Positions 53,454-62,992 of a stretch of 64,000 bases of DNA are shown here, piece by piece. Numbering within the stretch: position 1 is the first letter of the stretch; the number at the start of each line of letters is the position of its first letter. Origin of the DNA: Metasolibacillus sp. (GTDB lineage Bacteria; Bacillota; Bacilli; Bacillales_A; Planococcaceae); assembly GCF_025291715.1 (NCBI RefSeq), contig NZ_JAMBIZ010000008.1, positions 1 to 64,000 of the forward strand, read 5' to 3'. The notes under the pieces are model-generated. The model was not told the DNA's origin and made no database searches. It worked only from the letters and a program-made list of their open reading frames with translations. Both the position numbers and the translations under genes were made by a program.

Positions 53454-54539
53454 ATGCCCTTACTGACGCACTATTATCAGAAGCTATTCGCTTTTTGTGC
53501 ATTGCTGTTAACGATAATTGGAATTGTATTTGTGTACTCAGCTAGTACATATTGGAGCGCAATTCATTATGAAGGACAAACGCCCTTTTATATTAAACAA
53601 ATGATTTATTTTGTTATAGCATGTCTTGTGTTTGTCATGATTATAAAAGGTCCAGCGTTAACGGAAAAAAAGCTTTTCATGCTTTATTTGTTTTCTTTAT
53701 TGCTGCTTGTGCTTGTGTTAATACCAGGTATTGGGATTTGGCGTAACGGTTCTCGAAGCTGGATTGGTATTGGTCCATTAACACTTCAGCCAGCAGAGCT
53801 TGTGAAAATTACAACATTGCTATATTTAAGTGCACGGCTTTCAAAGGTGAAGTCCTTTGAAAAAGTTGTAAAGCTAGAGCATTTCATCATCATATTTTTA
53901 CCAGTGATTTTGATTATGCTACAGCCCGATTTTGGCTCTGTTTTTATTTTAGTTGTGACAGCCTTTATTGTACTTTTTATCGCAAAGTATCCGATTAAGC
54001 TGTATATTTTTTTAATGCTAGCTGGTGGAGCTGGCTTAATAGGGCTCATCATTTCAGCACCATATCGCTTAGAGCGTATTAAATCCTTTTTAGATCCATG
54101 GTCTGATCCGCTTGGCAGTGGCTTTCAGGCAGTGCAATCTTTAATGGCTATAGGACCAGCAGGATTATTTGGACATGGTTTTTTGCAAAGTCGCCAAAAA
54201 TATTTGTATTTACCAGAGCCACAAAATGATTTTATTTTCTCGATTATATTAGAGGAAATGGGATTCGTTGGTGGGGGCGTAATATTAGTTTTATTTGCTA
54301 CTTTATTTTATTGCGGCTATACGTTAGCCATTCGAGCATATGGTTTAGAGCAATTTTATATGATAAGTGCTTTAACGACGATGCTCGTGCTACAAACTTG
54401 TTTGAATATTGGTGTAGTTATTGGTCTATTACCAGTAACTGGGGTAACGCTACCATTCATTAGCTACGGTGGCACTTCATTAATCGTTATTTGGATAACG
54501 GTTGCGCTCATTATAAAAATCAATTACGCCGAGACGTAA
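53454..54539 (+). CDS. spoVE: SpoVE-like SEDS glycosyltransferase
   Basis: A SEDS protein of about 361 residues with ten hydrophobic segments (VFVYSAS start, SWIGIGPLTLQPAELVKI, LQPDFGSV, LPVTGVTLPFISYGGTSLI end). As the dcw SEDS gene next to spoVD it is read as SpoVE, the cortex lipid II polymerase; a separate FtsW is at 8241. Start unclear: ATG 53454 is too close to AAAGG, while a CTG at 53463 has ideal spacing. murG and murB, which normally follow, are absent. Confidence 0.88.
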   Translation: MPLLTHYYQKLFAFCALLLTIIGIVFVYSASTYWSAIHYEGQTPFYIKQMIYFVIACLVFVMIIKGPALTEKKLFMLYLFSLLLLVLVLIPGIGIWRNGSRSWIGIGPLTLQPAELVKITTLLYLSARLSKVKSFEKVVKLEHFIIIFLPVILIMLQPDFGSVFILVVTAFIVLFIAKYPIKLYIFLMLAGGAGLIGLIISAPYRLERIKSFLDPWSDPLGSGFQAVQSLMAIGPAGLFGHGFLQSRQKYLYLPEPQNDFIFSIILEEMGFVGGGVILVLFATLFYCGYTLAIRAYGLEQFYMISALTTMLVLQTCLNIGVVIGLLPVTGVTLPFISYGGTSLIVIWITVALIIKINYAET

Positions 54540-54622
54540 TGAATTTGATATTGAAAAGCAATTTTTCTCTCTTAGGACAATGAAAAATAGTAAATGAATA
54601 CAACAGGAAGGAGGAGTAAAAA

Positions 54623-55444
54623 TTGAAAAAAGTAATTGATATAGAAGAACGTATCCCTACACTAAGAGCGAAACGTCGGCGGCGCTCAAACGTTAAATTT
54701 ATTTTATTAACAACAATATTCGGTGTGATTTTATTTTTACTCCTTTACTTCCAATCACCTTATAGTGATATTAAAACAATTGATGTCACCGGTGGAAGTA
54801 TTGAAGATGAGACATTTTATAAGGAGCAATCAGGCTTGAATGTTGGAGACTCTATGTGGAGCTTTAAAGAAAATGATATTGAGGCTCGAATATTGAAGCA
54901 AGATTGGGTGAAGGCCGTCACTGTTAAGCGAAAATGGCTGACAACAGTTTCTATTCAAATAGAGGAATGGAGCAAGGTAGCCTATATAGCAAAGGATAGT
55001 AACTTTTATCCGATGCTAGAAAATGGTGTGATTTTATCATGGCAGGACAAGCTTGTGCCAATTGATGCACCAATATTTCTTGAGTTTGATGATGAAAAAG
55101 TTCGCAAACGTCTATTAAAGGAGCTTGCCAAGCTAAATAAAGAGGTGTTAGCGATGATTTCACAAATTAAAGCAACACCAACAGCTACTGACCCCTATGC
55201 AATTACTTTATTTATGAATGATGGCTATGAGGTACGTGCAGAAATTACGACGCTTGCGAGTAAGCTAAATCATTATCCAAAAATTGTGGCAGTAATTGAA
55301 AATACAGAGGGGCATGAAAAAGGCGTTATTGACATTGAAGTAGGGGAGTATTATCGCTCTTATGTCAAAGAGTATGCCCAAGTTGAGGAAGCTGAGGACG
55401 AGCAACAAGGAGTGGAGCAAAATGAAGAACAATCAGAGGAATAA
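54623..55444 (+). CDS. divIB: Cell division protein DivIB (FtsQ)
   Basis: A 273-residue bitopic protein: basic cytoplasmic tail (to about 24), membrane segment (about 25-43), POTRA domain (about 48-117; DIKTIDVTGGSIEDETF, VKRKWLTTVSIQIEEW) and an acidic, Glu-rich C-terminus. It stabilises FtsL-DivIC at the septum. TTG start after GGAGGAG. Its end overlaps ylxW by 23 nt. Confidence 0.93.
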   Translation: MKKVIDIEERIPTLRAKRRRRSNVKFILLTTIFGVILFLLLYFQSPYSDIKTIDVTGGSIEDETFYKEQSGLNVGDSMWSFKENDIEARILKQDWVKAVTVKRKWLTTVSIQIEEWSKVAYIAKDSNFYPMLENGVILSWQDKLVPIDAPIFLEFDDEKVRKRLLKELAKLNKEVLAMISQIKATPTATDPYAITLFMNDGYEVRAEITTLASKLNHYPKIVAVIENTEGHEKGVIDIEVGEYYRSYVKEYAQVEEAEDEQQGVEQNEEQSEE

Positions 55445-56150
55445 TAGGCCCTCCTTCTTTCAACGTAAATATTTTATTATGCTGATCGTTTGTATCATGA
55501 TAGGCTTTATCATTGGTATTTCCTATAATTTAACAAAGGATAATAAAAAATTAAGCTCACGCTCACCTATCTATTTACAACAGCAGGAAACATATCGTGA
55601 AGAGCTCATTACTCAGCAAGAGCGCAATAAAGAGCTAGCTGATGAGCTGAATCATTTGCAACAAACCATTCGCAGCTATGAGAAGAATTTAACAGCTAAC
55701 GCAGAGCAGCATGAGGATTTAGTGGCAGAGGCGGAGCGCTTACGACTTTTGCTTGGTGATATTGCGGGGCAAGGACAAGGCATCCGCTTAACGTTAGCAG
55801 ATGGAGCGTATGATCCAAATTCGACGAATCCAAATGATTATATCGTGCATGAAAGCCATATTTTTAAAGTGCTAACAGAGCTGAAAATTGCAGGAGCAGA
55901 GGCAATTGCTATTAACGGCCAGCGCTTAAAAACAAATTCTTATATAAGCTGTAATGGTCCTGTCATTACGATTGATGGCAAGCAATCGCCAGCGCCATTT
56001 GTTATTGAAGCGATAGGAGAGCCGAATACGCTTATTGCCTCATTAGAAATTCCAGGAGGCGTTTTTGATCAATTATTAAATGAGCAAATTAATGTGACCT
56101 TTGAAAAAAGCAATTTAATTTCCATGCCTTCCAATACGGCAGAAAGTTGA
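55422..56150 (+). CDS. ylxW: YlxW-like DUF881 protein
   Basis: A 242-residue protein with one membrane segment (about 16-35), a coiled coil (about 50-108) and an external DUF881 domain (about 112-230; GQGIRLTLADGAYDPN, AEAIAINGQRL). Function unknown. The ATG at 55422 follows AAGGAG inside divIB; a longer open frame is not supported. Confidence 0.9.
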   Translation: MKNNQRNNRPSFFQRKYFIMLIVCIMIGFIIGISYNLTKDNKKLSSRSPIYLQQQETYREELITQQERNKELADELNHLQQTIRSYEKNLTANAEQHEDLVAEAERLRLLLGDIAGQGQGIRLTLADGAYDPNSTNPNDYIVHESHIFKVLTELKIAGAEAIAINGQRLKTNSYISCNGPVITIDGKQSPAPFVIEAIGEPNTLIASLEIPGGVFDQLLNEQINVTFEKSNLISMPSNTAES

Positions 56151-56162
56151 GGGGGGAGGTAA

Positions 56163-56882
56163 ATGAAGAAGAATAAAAGCTTGCATATTACGCTTATTTC
56201 TTTTGTCATAGGCTTTATGCTAGCTGTGCAGTATAACACGATGCAAAATCCAGAGGAACGAGATACGAGGGATATTTGGGAAATTAGACAAGCACTATCC
56301 GAGGAAAAAAAGCGCCATTCTGAATTATTAACAAATATTCAAGCAATGAATGAAGTCGTAAGTAAATATGAGGATGCGAACTCAAGCAATCCAGAGCTTG
56401 TATTGCAAGAAACAGTTCTTGATTTACATCGTCAAATTGGATTAGCACCTGTTACAGGACCAGGTTTAACGCTTACAATTAAACCTGCCAAAGAATTAAT
56501 TGAGTATGGCTATGAGATAGAGGCGATCTCTCCAGAGCTTTTATTTCGTTTAGTTAATGATATTTATCGGAATGGTGGTCAATATGTTGAAATTGATGGT
56601 CAGCGACTCCTATATACCTCAGCTATTCGAGATATTAATGGAGCCACAACAATTAATAGTGTGCCAATTAGCAAAACGGATGTCGAAGTGAAAATTATTA
56701 TGCCATCTAAAGAACTAGCGCAAAAATTGTATAATTATTTGCTTTCATCTTCATTAATGGACGAGTTTTATATTGATAATCTAGAGCTCGTTGTTGGCGA
56801 TGTGAAAAGCTTTATTCAAATTAAAAATATAGCAACTCAAATAACTAAGAGCTATTTGAGCGAAGCAACTAAAGGGGATTAG
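56163..56882 (+). CDS. ylxX: YlxX-like DUF881 protein
   Basis: A 239-residue paralogue of YlxW: membrane segment (about 5-22), coiled coil (about 38-62) and DUF881 domain (VTGPGLTLTIKPAKE, GGQYVEIDGQRLLYTSAIRD). GGGGGGAGG precedes the ATG; sbp follows 3 nt after its stop. Function unknown. Confidence 0.9.
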   Translation: MKKNKSLHITLISFVIGFMLAVQYNTMQNPEERDTRDIWEIRQALSEEKKRHSELLTNIQAMNEVVSKYEDANSSNPELVLQETVLDLHRQIGLAPVTGPGLTLTIKPAKELIEYGYEIEAISPELLFRLVNDIYRNGGQYVEIDGQRLLYTSAIRDINGATTINSVPISKTDVEVKIIMPSKELAQKLYNYLLSSSLMDEFYIDNLELVVGDVKSFIQIKNIATQITKSYLSEATKGD

Positions 56883-56885
56883 AAT

Positions 56886-57248
56886 ATGTGGCTGCCATTA
56901 TTAGGACTGATTTTAGGTGTTGCGCTAGGTCTATTAACGGATATTCAAATTCCAGCAGTGTATGAAAATTATTTATCGATTGCAGTGTTGGCTGCACTTG
57001 ATACAATGTTTGGTGGTATACGCGCAAAATTGCAGGAAGTATACGATGATAAAGTATTTATATCAGGCTTTTTCTTTAACATTGCACTTGCAGCAGGTCT
57101 TGCCTTTTTAGGTGTCCATATCGGTGTTGATTTATATTTAGCCGCAATTTTTGCATTTGGTGTTCGCTTGTTTCAAAATATAGCGGTCATTCGACGTATA
57201 CTATTAACGAAACTGGATGAGAGAAAAGTAAAAAAACAAGAAATATAA
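56886..57248 (+). CDS. sbp: Small basic protein Sbp (DUF1290)
   Basis: A 120-residue membrane protein with three or four hydrophobic segments and the DUF1290 block YENYLSIAVLAALDTMFGGIRA, ending in a basic tail. Function unknown; always next to ylxX upstream of ftsA. Confidence 0.93.
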   Translation: MWLPLLGLILGVALGLLTDIQIPAVYENYLSIAVLAALDTMFGGIRAKLQEVYDDKVFISGFFFNIALAAGLAFLGVHIGVDLYLAAIFAFGVRLFQNIAVIRRILLTKLDERKVKKQEI

Positions 57249-57259
57249 TAAATTTTTAG

Positions 57260-57320
57260 AGTGAATTGCTAGGAAATAAGCGGTAAAGTATATATAGATA
57301 GCCAATTCGCTTCATTTTTT
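57260..57320 (+). terminator. Possible terminator between sbp and ftsA
   Basis: AGTGAATTG pairs with CAATTCGCT (57260-57268 with 57303-57311, one G-T pair) around a 34-nt loop, followed by a T run. The rest of the sbp-ftsA gap (to 57534) holds the expected ftsAZ promoters, none of which I can place confidently. Confidence 0.4.
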
Positions 57321-57534
57321 AAGTTATCATATTCGTTGTAAGCCTAGCGCAGTTTAATAGGTATTTAGACATTTATTAAAAAAGTAGCTATCTCTTTAAC
57401 GATAGAGGTGGGAGTATTGTACTGAATGAAGTGAAATCTCATTAAAATTTCATTACAAAAGCGAATAAGCTTAGACAACAACGAAAAATTGCAATAGAAT
57501 GAACATTAGGAGTATTAGAAGGAGGTGCAGCGAG

Positions 57535-58827
57535 TTGAGTCAACAGGATATTTATATTTCGCTGGATATTGGATCATCCTCTATTAAAGTGCTAATAGGT
57601 GAAATGAGTGAGCAACAATTACATGTAATTGGTGTCGGTCATGTAAAATCGACTGGAATTCGTAAAGGCGCCATTGTTGATATTGATGCAACGGTACAAT
57701 CAATTAAAAAAGCAGTTGAGCAAGCTGAAAGAATGACAGGGATTAAAATACACGATGTAATACTAGGTGTGCCAGCAAATCAAACATTTTTACAACCGGT
57801 AAAAGGTGTCGTTGCTGTAAATAGTGAAAATCGTGAAATTGGTGATGACGATTTAGAACGCGTCATTGAGTCTGCACAAGTTATGTCTATCCCGCCAGAG
57901 CGTGAGTTAGTAAACTTAATACCTAAGCAGTTTATTGTGGATAATCTTGATGAAATTAAAGACCCGCGCGGTATGATAGGCATTCGTTTAGAAATGGATG
58001 CAACGATGATTACAACTTCAAAAACTTTACTACATAACGTGTTGCGTTGTGTAGAGCGAGCTGGTTTACAAATTCGAGAAATTTATTTACAGCCTTTAGC
58101 AGCAGGTTATTTTGCTTTGACAGAAGATGAAAAAAATCAAGGCACTGCTTACATCGATTTAGGTGGCGGTTCAACAACAATTGCTGTCTTTGAAGAAGGC
58201 TTATTAAAGCATACAGGAGTTATCCCAGTAGGTGGGGAACATATTACAAAAGACTTATCGATTGTCCTAAAAACACCGACTGAGCAAGCTGAAAAAATAA
58301 AAAGACAATTTGGGCATGCTTTCTATGATGATGCCTCAGATGATGAGTTGTTTGAAGTACCTGTAGTAGGGACAGATGCAACAGATCAATATAATCAACG
58401 TTATATTGCTGAAATTATTGGGGTACGTCTAGAAGAAATGTTTGAGCTCGTGCTAGATGAACTAGCACGTCTAGGTGTTAGCGATTTGCCAGGAGGTATT
58501 GTTATTACTGGTGGTGTTGCACAGCTAGAAGGTCTTGCCCAGCTTGCACGAGAAGTAATGCAAACACGTGTAAGGGTGTTTGTACCAGATTATATAGGTG
58601 TACGCGACCCAGCATTTACAACATCAGTAGGATTAATTCGTTATGCATATGCAGATGATAAGTTCTACGGAAGAAGTGCGGTCACAGATGCTTCACCATA
58701 TATTGCGGTAACATCGCAAGCAGCTCCTACTAAAAAGCAATCTCAGCAAGTAGAATACACAGATAATAGTAATAAAGTGAGCGTTATTGATAAAGCAAAA
58801 AATATCTTTAATAAGTTCTTTGAATAG
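57535..58827 (+). CDS. ftsA: Cell division protein FtsA
   Basis: A 430-residue actin-fold ATPase tethering FtsZ to the membrane. Phosphate loops DIGSSSIKVLIGE and DLGGGSTTIAVFEEG, the adenosine motif GGVAQLEGL and a C-terminal amphipathic helix (VIDKAKNIFNKFFE) are present. The TTG at 57535 follows GGAGGTG by 7 nt; ATG 57499 in frame is unsupported. 40 nt upstream of ftsZ. Confidence 0.96.
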   Translation: MSQQDIYISLDIGSSSIKVLIGEMSEQQLHVIGVGHVKSTGIRKGAIVDIDATVQSIKKAVEQAERMTGIKIHDVILGVPANQTFLQPVKGVVAVNSENREIGDDDLERVIESAQVMSIPPERELVNLIPKQFIVDNLDEIKDPRGMIGIRLEMDATMITTSKTLLHNVLRCVERAGLQIREIYLQPLAAGYFALTEDEKNQGTAYIDLGGGSTTIAVFEEGLLKHTGVIPVGGEHITKDLSIVLKTPTEQAEKIKRQFGHAFYDDASDDELFEVPVVGTDATDQYNQRYIAEIIGVRLEEMFELVLDELARLGVSDLPGGIVITGGVAQLEGLAQLAREVMQTRVRVFVPDYIGVRDPAFTTSVGLIRYAYADDKFYGRSAVTDASPYIAVTSQAAPTKKQSQQVEYTDNSNKVSVIDKAKNIFNKFFE

Positions 58828-58867
58828 TAGGCTTACGAAAAGTCGAGTGAAGTGGGAGGATAAATGA

Positions 58868-60010
58868 ATGTTAGAATTTGATACAAGTAGTGATCAGCTT
58901 GCTGTCATTAAAGTAATAGGTGTAGGTGGCGGCGGTAATAATGCTGTAAATCGTATGATTGAACATGGTGTACAAGGTGTAGACTTTATCGCTGTAAATA
59001 CTGATGCTCAAGCTTTAAATTTATCAAAAGCCGAACATAAATTACAGATTGGCGGAAAGCTTACTAGAGGTTTAGGGGCAGGTGCAAACCCGGAAGTAGG
59101 GAAAAAGGCGGCTGAAGAAAGCCGTGAGCAAATTGAAGAAGTGCTACGTGGCGCTGATATGGTATTCGTTACTGCAGGTATGGGTGGTGGTACTGGTACT
59201 GGTGCAGCTCCAGTAATCGCTCAAATTGCACGCGATTTAGGTGCATTAACAGTAGGGGTTGTGACACGACCATTTTCATTTGAAGGCCGTAAGCGTCAAA
59301 CACAAGCTGTAGGTGGCATCGGTGCAATGAAAGAAGCTGTCGACACATTAATTGTTATCCCAAATGATAAGCTATTACAAATTGTTGATAAATCAACGCC
59401 TATGCTAGAAGCATTCCGTGAGGCAGATAATGTATTGCGTCAAGGGGTACAAGGTATTTCAGATTTAATTGCAACACCTGGTTTAATCAACTTAGACTTT
59501 GCGGACGTAAAAACAATTATGTCTGATAAAGGCTCAGCATTAATGGGTATTGGTATTGCATCTGGTGAAAATCGTGCAACAGAGGCTGCCAAAAAAGCAA
59601 TTTCAAGTCCATTGCTTGAAACATCAATCGATGGTGCAAAAGGTGTTATCATGAATATTACAGGTGGCACAAATTTAAGCTTGTTCGAAGTACAAGAAGC
59701 AGCAGATATCGTAGCTTCTGCATCAGATGAAGAAGTAAATATGATTTTCGGTTCTGTTATTAATGATAACTTAGATGATGAAATTATCGTAACAGTTATC
59801 GCAACAGGCTTCTCTGATGATATATTAACACAACGTCAAAACGTGCGACCAAGCATGGGTGTGAGACAACAGCAAGCTCCTGTACAGCAACAGCAAACGT
59901 CTCGTCAAGAGCCTGTACAACAGGAAGCACCACGTCAAACACAAAACTATCAACAAGAAGATACATTAGATATCCCAACATTTTTACGTAACCGTAGAAA
60001 TCGTGGGTAG
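58868..60010 (+). CDS. ftsZ: Cell division GTPase FtsZ
   Basis: A 380-residue tubulin homologue. The GTP tubulin signature GGGTGTG is at 106-112 and the T7 loop NLDFAD at 208-213; a Gln-rich linker (about 325-365) leads to the conserved tail [13 protein letters not shown] that binds FtsA and SepF. Forms the Z ring. GGGAGGA precedes the ATG. A strong terminator follows. Confidence 0.98.
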   Translation: MLEFDTSSDQLAVIKVIGVGGGGNNAVNRMIEHGVQGVDFIAVNTDAQALNLSKAEHKLQIGGKLTRGLGAGANPEVGKKAAEESREQIEEVLRGADMVFVTAGMGGGTGTGAAPVIAQIARDLGALTVGVVTRPFSFEGRKRQTQAVGGIGAMKEAVDTLIVIPNDKLLQIVDKSTPMLEAFREADNVLRQGVQGISDLIATPGLINLDFADVKTIMSDKGSALMGIGIASGENRATEAAKKAISSPLLETSIDGAKGVIMNITGGTNLSLFEVQEAADIVASASDEEVNMIFGSVINDNLDDEIIVTVIATGFSDDILTQRQNVRPSMGVRQQQAPVQQQQTSRQEPVQQEAPRQTQNYQQEDTLDIPTFLRNRRNRG

Positions 60011-60016
60011 CAAATG

Positions 60017-60064
60017 ATGAGGATGTTAGGAAAGGCAAAGCTTTTCCTAACATCCTCATTTTTG
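60017..60064 (+). terminator. ftsAZ terminator
   Basis: A perfect 17-bp stem ATGAGGATGTTAGGAAA with its complement (60017-60033 with 60043-60059) and a T run, 6 bp past the ftsZ stop. Confidence 0.9.
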
Positions 60065-60228
60065 TTTTGTTCATGAAAATAGATGATATAGAGATTCGCT
60101 TCTATAATGACTTCGCAACAATGCCTCTTTATTTTACTTTTTTTACTAGTCAATATTTCTAAAGAAAATACGAATAGCTACAGAAAGAGTGCTGTATTAC
60201 TCTCATTTTTTCTATCGTTCCCTGCCTA

Positions 60229-60291
60229 TTTTGTCAATTTCCCAATTTTTTTGCGTTTTCTTGTCTAAATTTTTTATGAAATGAATACAAT
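60229..60291 (+). promoter_or_regulatory. Candidate Spo0A-dependent spoIIG promoter
   Basis: TTTTGTCAA (60229-60237) is a good 0A box, and TTGTCTAAA at 60261 is a second one, one mismatch, 30 bp on. The latter overlaps a -35 position 19 bp from TACAAT (60286-60291). B. subtilis spoIIG likewise has over-long -35/-10 spacing with 0A boxes over the -35. The rest of the ftsZ-spoIIGA gap (60065-60351) has no gene. Confidence 0.5.
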
Positions 60292-60351
60292 GAAGTGACA
60301 ATTTCTAACATAGTGTTAATGGTAAGCTTCTAACTAGGAGGAAGCGAATAC

Positions 60352-61176
60352 ATGGTTGGCGAATGGCTTGTATTAATAAATACACTATTTAATTATTTAC
60401 TCGTCTTGTTTATAAGCAAAATAACTAATGTCTATGTGACGAAAAGGCGAGCTTTATTTGCTGCTTTTATAAGTGGTGCAATTAGTGCAATTTTTACACA
60501 ATCATTTATGGTTGCTGTTATAAGTGCCCTTTTATTAGCTGGCATAGCCTTTTCATTCCAATATCGTATTTTACTGAAACAAACAGCAGTACTTGTTGTG
60601 GCAACGATATTTCTAGGAGGCTTATTAACAGCAGTACAACCTTTTTTAGCAGGTCGTTCATTGCTTTTTTATATTGTACTTTGTAGCCTGCTTGCCATTT
60701 TTAGCTCAAAAGGGGCAGAAATAAAATGGCGCAACTTTTGGCAACAAAAAATACAGGCAAGCTATGTAGTAACATGTAAATTGCATTTAGGTGATACAAA
60801 ATTGGAGCTACGGGGCTTTATCGATACGGGAAATATGTGTACAGAGCCTATTAGTCAACAACCTGTACATTTTATTTCCTATCAGATGATTAAGGATAAG
60901 CTACCTGATGCTATCAATGAGGCAATCACTTTATGGGATGCGGCATCCCCTTATAATTTGTCGATGTTTCCACGTGAGTGGTTAACATCTATTCGTCTAA
61001 TACCATTGACAACTGTGCAAAGTAAGGCGATTGTACCTGCATTTCGTTTAACAGAATGGACGATTAATGAACAAAAGGTGACGGGACATTATGTCGTACT
61101 AACGAAAAATGATGCCAATTTTCCGCAGCAAGCTGATATGATGCTTCATGTTTTAGCGCTTTCCAGTCAACAATAA
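60352..61176 (+). CDS. spoIIGA: Pro-sigma-E processing peptidase SpoIIGA
   Basis: A 274-residue aspartic protease: N-terminal half with about five membrane segments, C-terminal protease domain with catalytic Asp158 in RGFIDTGN. In the mother cell, triggered by SpoIIR from the forespore, it removes the pro-sequence of SigE. Shorter than B. subtilis (about 309). AGGAGGAAG precedes the ATG; sigE follows by 13 nt. Confidence 0.95.
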   Translation: MVGEWLVLINTLFNYLLVLFISKITNVYVTKRRALFAAFISGAISAIFTQSFMVAVISALLLAGIAFSFQYRILLKQTAVLVVATIFLGGLLTAVQPFLAGRSLLFYIVLCSLLAIFSSKGAEIKWRNFWQQKIQASYVVTCKLHLGDTKLELRGFIDTGNMCTEPISQQPVHFISYQMIKDKLPDAINEAITLWDAASPYNLSMFPREWLTSIRLIPLTTVQSKAIVPAFRLTEWTINEQKVTGHYVVLTKNDANFPQQADMMLHVLALSSQQ

Positions 61177-61189
61177 AGGAGGAGAATGA

Positions 61190-61897
61190 TTGATTCAAAA
61201 ACTAGTAGCGTATTTGCAAAATATTTGGAGTAAGTTCTTTCGCAAAGGAACATACTATATAGGAGGACATGATTCATTGCCAGTACCATTGACTAGAGAA
61301 GAAGAATTAACTGTCGTTGAAGCCTTTATGAATGGGGATTTATCCGCAAGAGATACATTGATTGAACGAAATTTGCGTCTCGTTGTTTATATCGCAAGAC
61401 GCTTTGATAATACAGGTACACCGATTGAGGATTTAATTAGTATTGGTTCGATTGGCTTAATTAAAGCGATTGAAACATTTAATAAAGAAAAAAATATAAA
61501 GCTCGCAACATATGCTTCACGCTGTATTGAAAATGAAATTTTAATGCATTTACGAAAAACAAGCCGTATGAAAGGTGAAGTATCATTTGATGAGCCACTG
61601 AATTCTGATGCGGATGGCAATGAGTTATTACTATCGGATATTTTAGGTACAGAGGTGCATATTATAACGAATGATGTGGAGCGCAAAATCGAGCGTCAAC
61701 ATATGTTTAGTGCAATTAATTGCCTAAACCCACGAGAAAAATACATTATGGAATGTCGTTTTGGTTTAAATGGTAAAGAAGAAATGACACAAAAGGAAGT
61801 AGCTGATCATTTAGGAATTTCGCAATCATACATTTCACGCTTAGAGAAAAAAATAATATTGGAATTGCGCGAATATTTAAATGCGCCAATTGCATAA
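61190..61897 (+). CDS. sigE: Mother-cell sigma factor SigE (pro-form)
   Basis: A 235-residue sigma-70 family protein. An amphipathic pro-sequence (about 1-22) ends at TYYIGG, the SpoIIGA cleavage context. Region 2 ([32 protein letters not shown]) and region 4 helix-turn-helix ([19 protein letters not shown]) are intact. TTG start 7 nt after GGAGG. Directs early mother-cell genes, probably including ylbJ, gerR and perhaps the MurE gene here. Confidence 0.97.
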   Translation: MIQKLVAYLQNIWSKFFRKGTYYIGGHDSLPVPLTREEELTVVEAFMNGDLSARDTLIERNLRLVVYIARRFDNTGTPIEDLISIGSIGLIKAIETFNKEKNIKLATYASRCIENEILMHLRKTSRMKGEVSFDEPLNSDADGNELLLSDILGTEVHIITNDVERKIERQHMFSAINCLNPREKYIMECRFGLNGKEEMTQKEVADHLGISQSYISRLEKKIILELREYLNAPIA

Positions 61898-61925
61898 CTT
61901 GGATGAATTTGCCGTCCATTTTTAC

Positions 61926-61954
61926 GCATAGCCTACTTTATCCCGGGACAAACT
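61926..61954 (+). promoter_or_regulatory. Candidate sigma-F/sigma-G promoter of sigG
   Basis: GCATA (61926-61930), 14-bp spacer, GGGACAAACT (61945-61954) resembles the sigma-F -35 and GG-x-x-A-x-A -10 pattern, about 35 bp before sigG. Confidence 0.45.
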
Positions 61955-61980
61955 GAACGAAAGATAATCGTTCGGAGGGG
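61953..61980 (+). promoter_or_regulatory. Hairpin reaching the sigG ribosome binding site
   Basis: CTGAACGA (61953-61960) pairs with TCGTTCGG (61968-61975) around a 7-nt loop; the 3' arm takes in the first two bases of the GGAGGGG site (61974-61980). It could lower sigG translation. Confidence 0.6.
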
Positions 61981-61988
61981 AATAGTTG

Positions 61989-62762
61989 ATGCGAACAAAA
62001 GTAGAGCTATGTGGTGTAGACACAGCAAAGCTCCCAGTGTTAAAACATGAGGAAATGCGTGAGTTATTCATTCAATTACAAGCGGGAAATATCGCTGTAC
62101 GTGAGGAGCTTGTTATTTGTAATTTACGTTTAGTATTAAGTATTGTAGGACGCTTTTCATATCGTGGTGAGCAGGCTGATGATTTATTCCAAGTGGGCTG
62201 TATCGGTTTATTAAAAGCAATCGATCATTTTGATTTAAAGCATAATGTACGTTTTTCGACATATGCTGTACCGATGATTATCGGAGAGATTCGCAGACAT
62301 TTGCGTGACCATCATGCGCTGCGTGTATCACGCTCATTGCGAGACATTGCTTACAAAGCGATGCAGGCAAAAGAGCGATTTATCACGGAAAATTTATATG
62401 AGCCAAAGATTGAACAATTAGCAGCGGCGATTGAAATGAAGCCAGAGGATGTGCTATTTGCACTCGATGCCATTCAAGATCCTGTTTCATTGCAGGAGCC
62501 AATTTATTCCGATGGCGGTGATGCGATGTATTTAATGGATCAGCTAAAGGGCGATGTGTCTGAGGATCAATGGGTTGATTATGTGTCAGTGAAGGAAAGT
62601 CTGCAAAAATTAGATGAAAGACAGCAGCTTATTGTAGCGAAACGCTTTTACTATGGTGAAACGCAGACGGAGATTGCTAAATCATTGGGCATTTCACAGG
62701 CACAAATTTCACGCTTAGAAAAAAGCGCAATTGAAATGATGCAGGCCGATTATTTGCAGTAA
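61989..62762 (+). CDS. sigG: Forespore sigma factor SigG
   Basis: A 257-residue sigma factor closely following the SigG pattern (CGVDTAKLPVLKHEEM start, DLFQVGCIGLLKAIDHFDL, FSTYAVPMIIGEIRRHLRD, ISQAQISRLEK). Directs late forespore genes. The ATG at 61989 has GGAGGGG upstream. Adjacent to sigE as in B. subtilis. Confidence 0.97.
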   Translation: MRTKVELCGVDTAKLPVLKHEEMRELFIQLQAGNIAVREELVICNLRLVLSIVGRFSYRGEQADDLFQVGCIGLLKAIDHFDLKHNVRFSTYAVPMIIGEIRRHLRDHHALRVSRSLRDIAYKAMQAKERFITENLYEPKIEQLAAAIEMKPEDVLFALDAIQDPVSLQEPIYSDGGDAMYLMDQLKGDVSEDQWVDYVSVKESLQKLDERQQLIVAKRFYYGETQTEIAKSLGISQAQISRLEKSAIEMMQADYLQ

Positions 62763-62912
62763 TAGGTGAGCGTTGCTAGTGCACTACTTGCACTTATCTG
62801 TTTTAAAATTAAAAAAAAGACTTTGAAGTCCATAAAAGTAACCATTTTCTTAATGGTGAATATTTCAAGAAGAAAGCGGTCTAACGTGCCACTTTCAGAC
62901 GATATAATAATG

Positions 62913-62955
62913 AAAATCCACTTAGACGCACTCGTTGTAAGTGGATTTTTTTATT
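62913..62955 (+). terminator. sigG-region terminator
   Basis: AAAATCCACTTA pairs with TAAGTGGATTTT (62913-62924 with 62938-62949), T run; about 150 bp past sigG with no other gene between. Confidence 0.8.
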
Positions 62956-62958
62956 TTA

Positions 62959-62992
62959 GAGTGCCAGGCACACCTACAATTTAGACACAATT
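62959..62992 (+). repeat. 34-bp GTGCCAGGCAC element, copy C
   Basis: GAGTGCCAGGCACAC then ACAATTTA-x-ACACAATT; differs from copy A at 3 of 34 positions. Ends 1 nt before the GAGGAG ribosome site of ylmC. Confidence 0.75.

Noticed and set aside
62766..62984. 72-codon frame between sigG and ylmC
   Set aside because: It runs through a terminator and into the GTGCCAGGCAC element; translation has no recognisable features.
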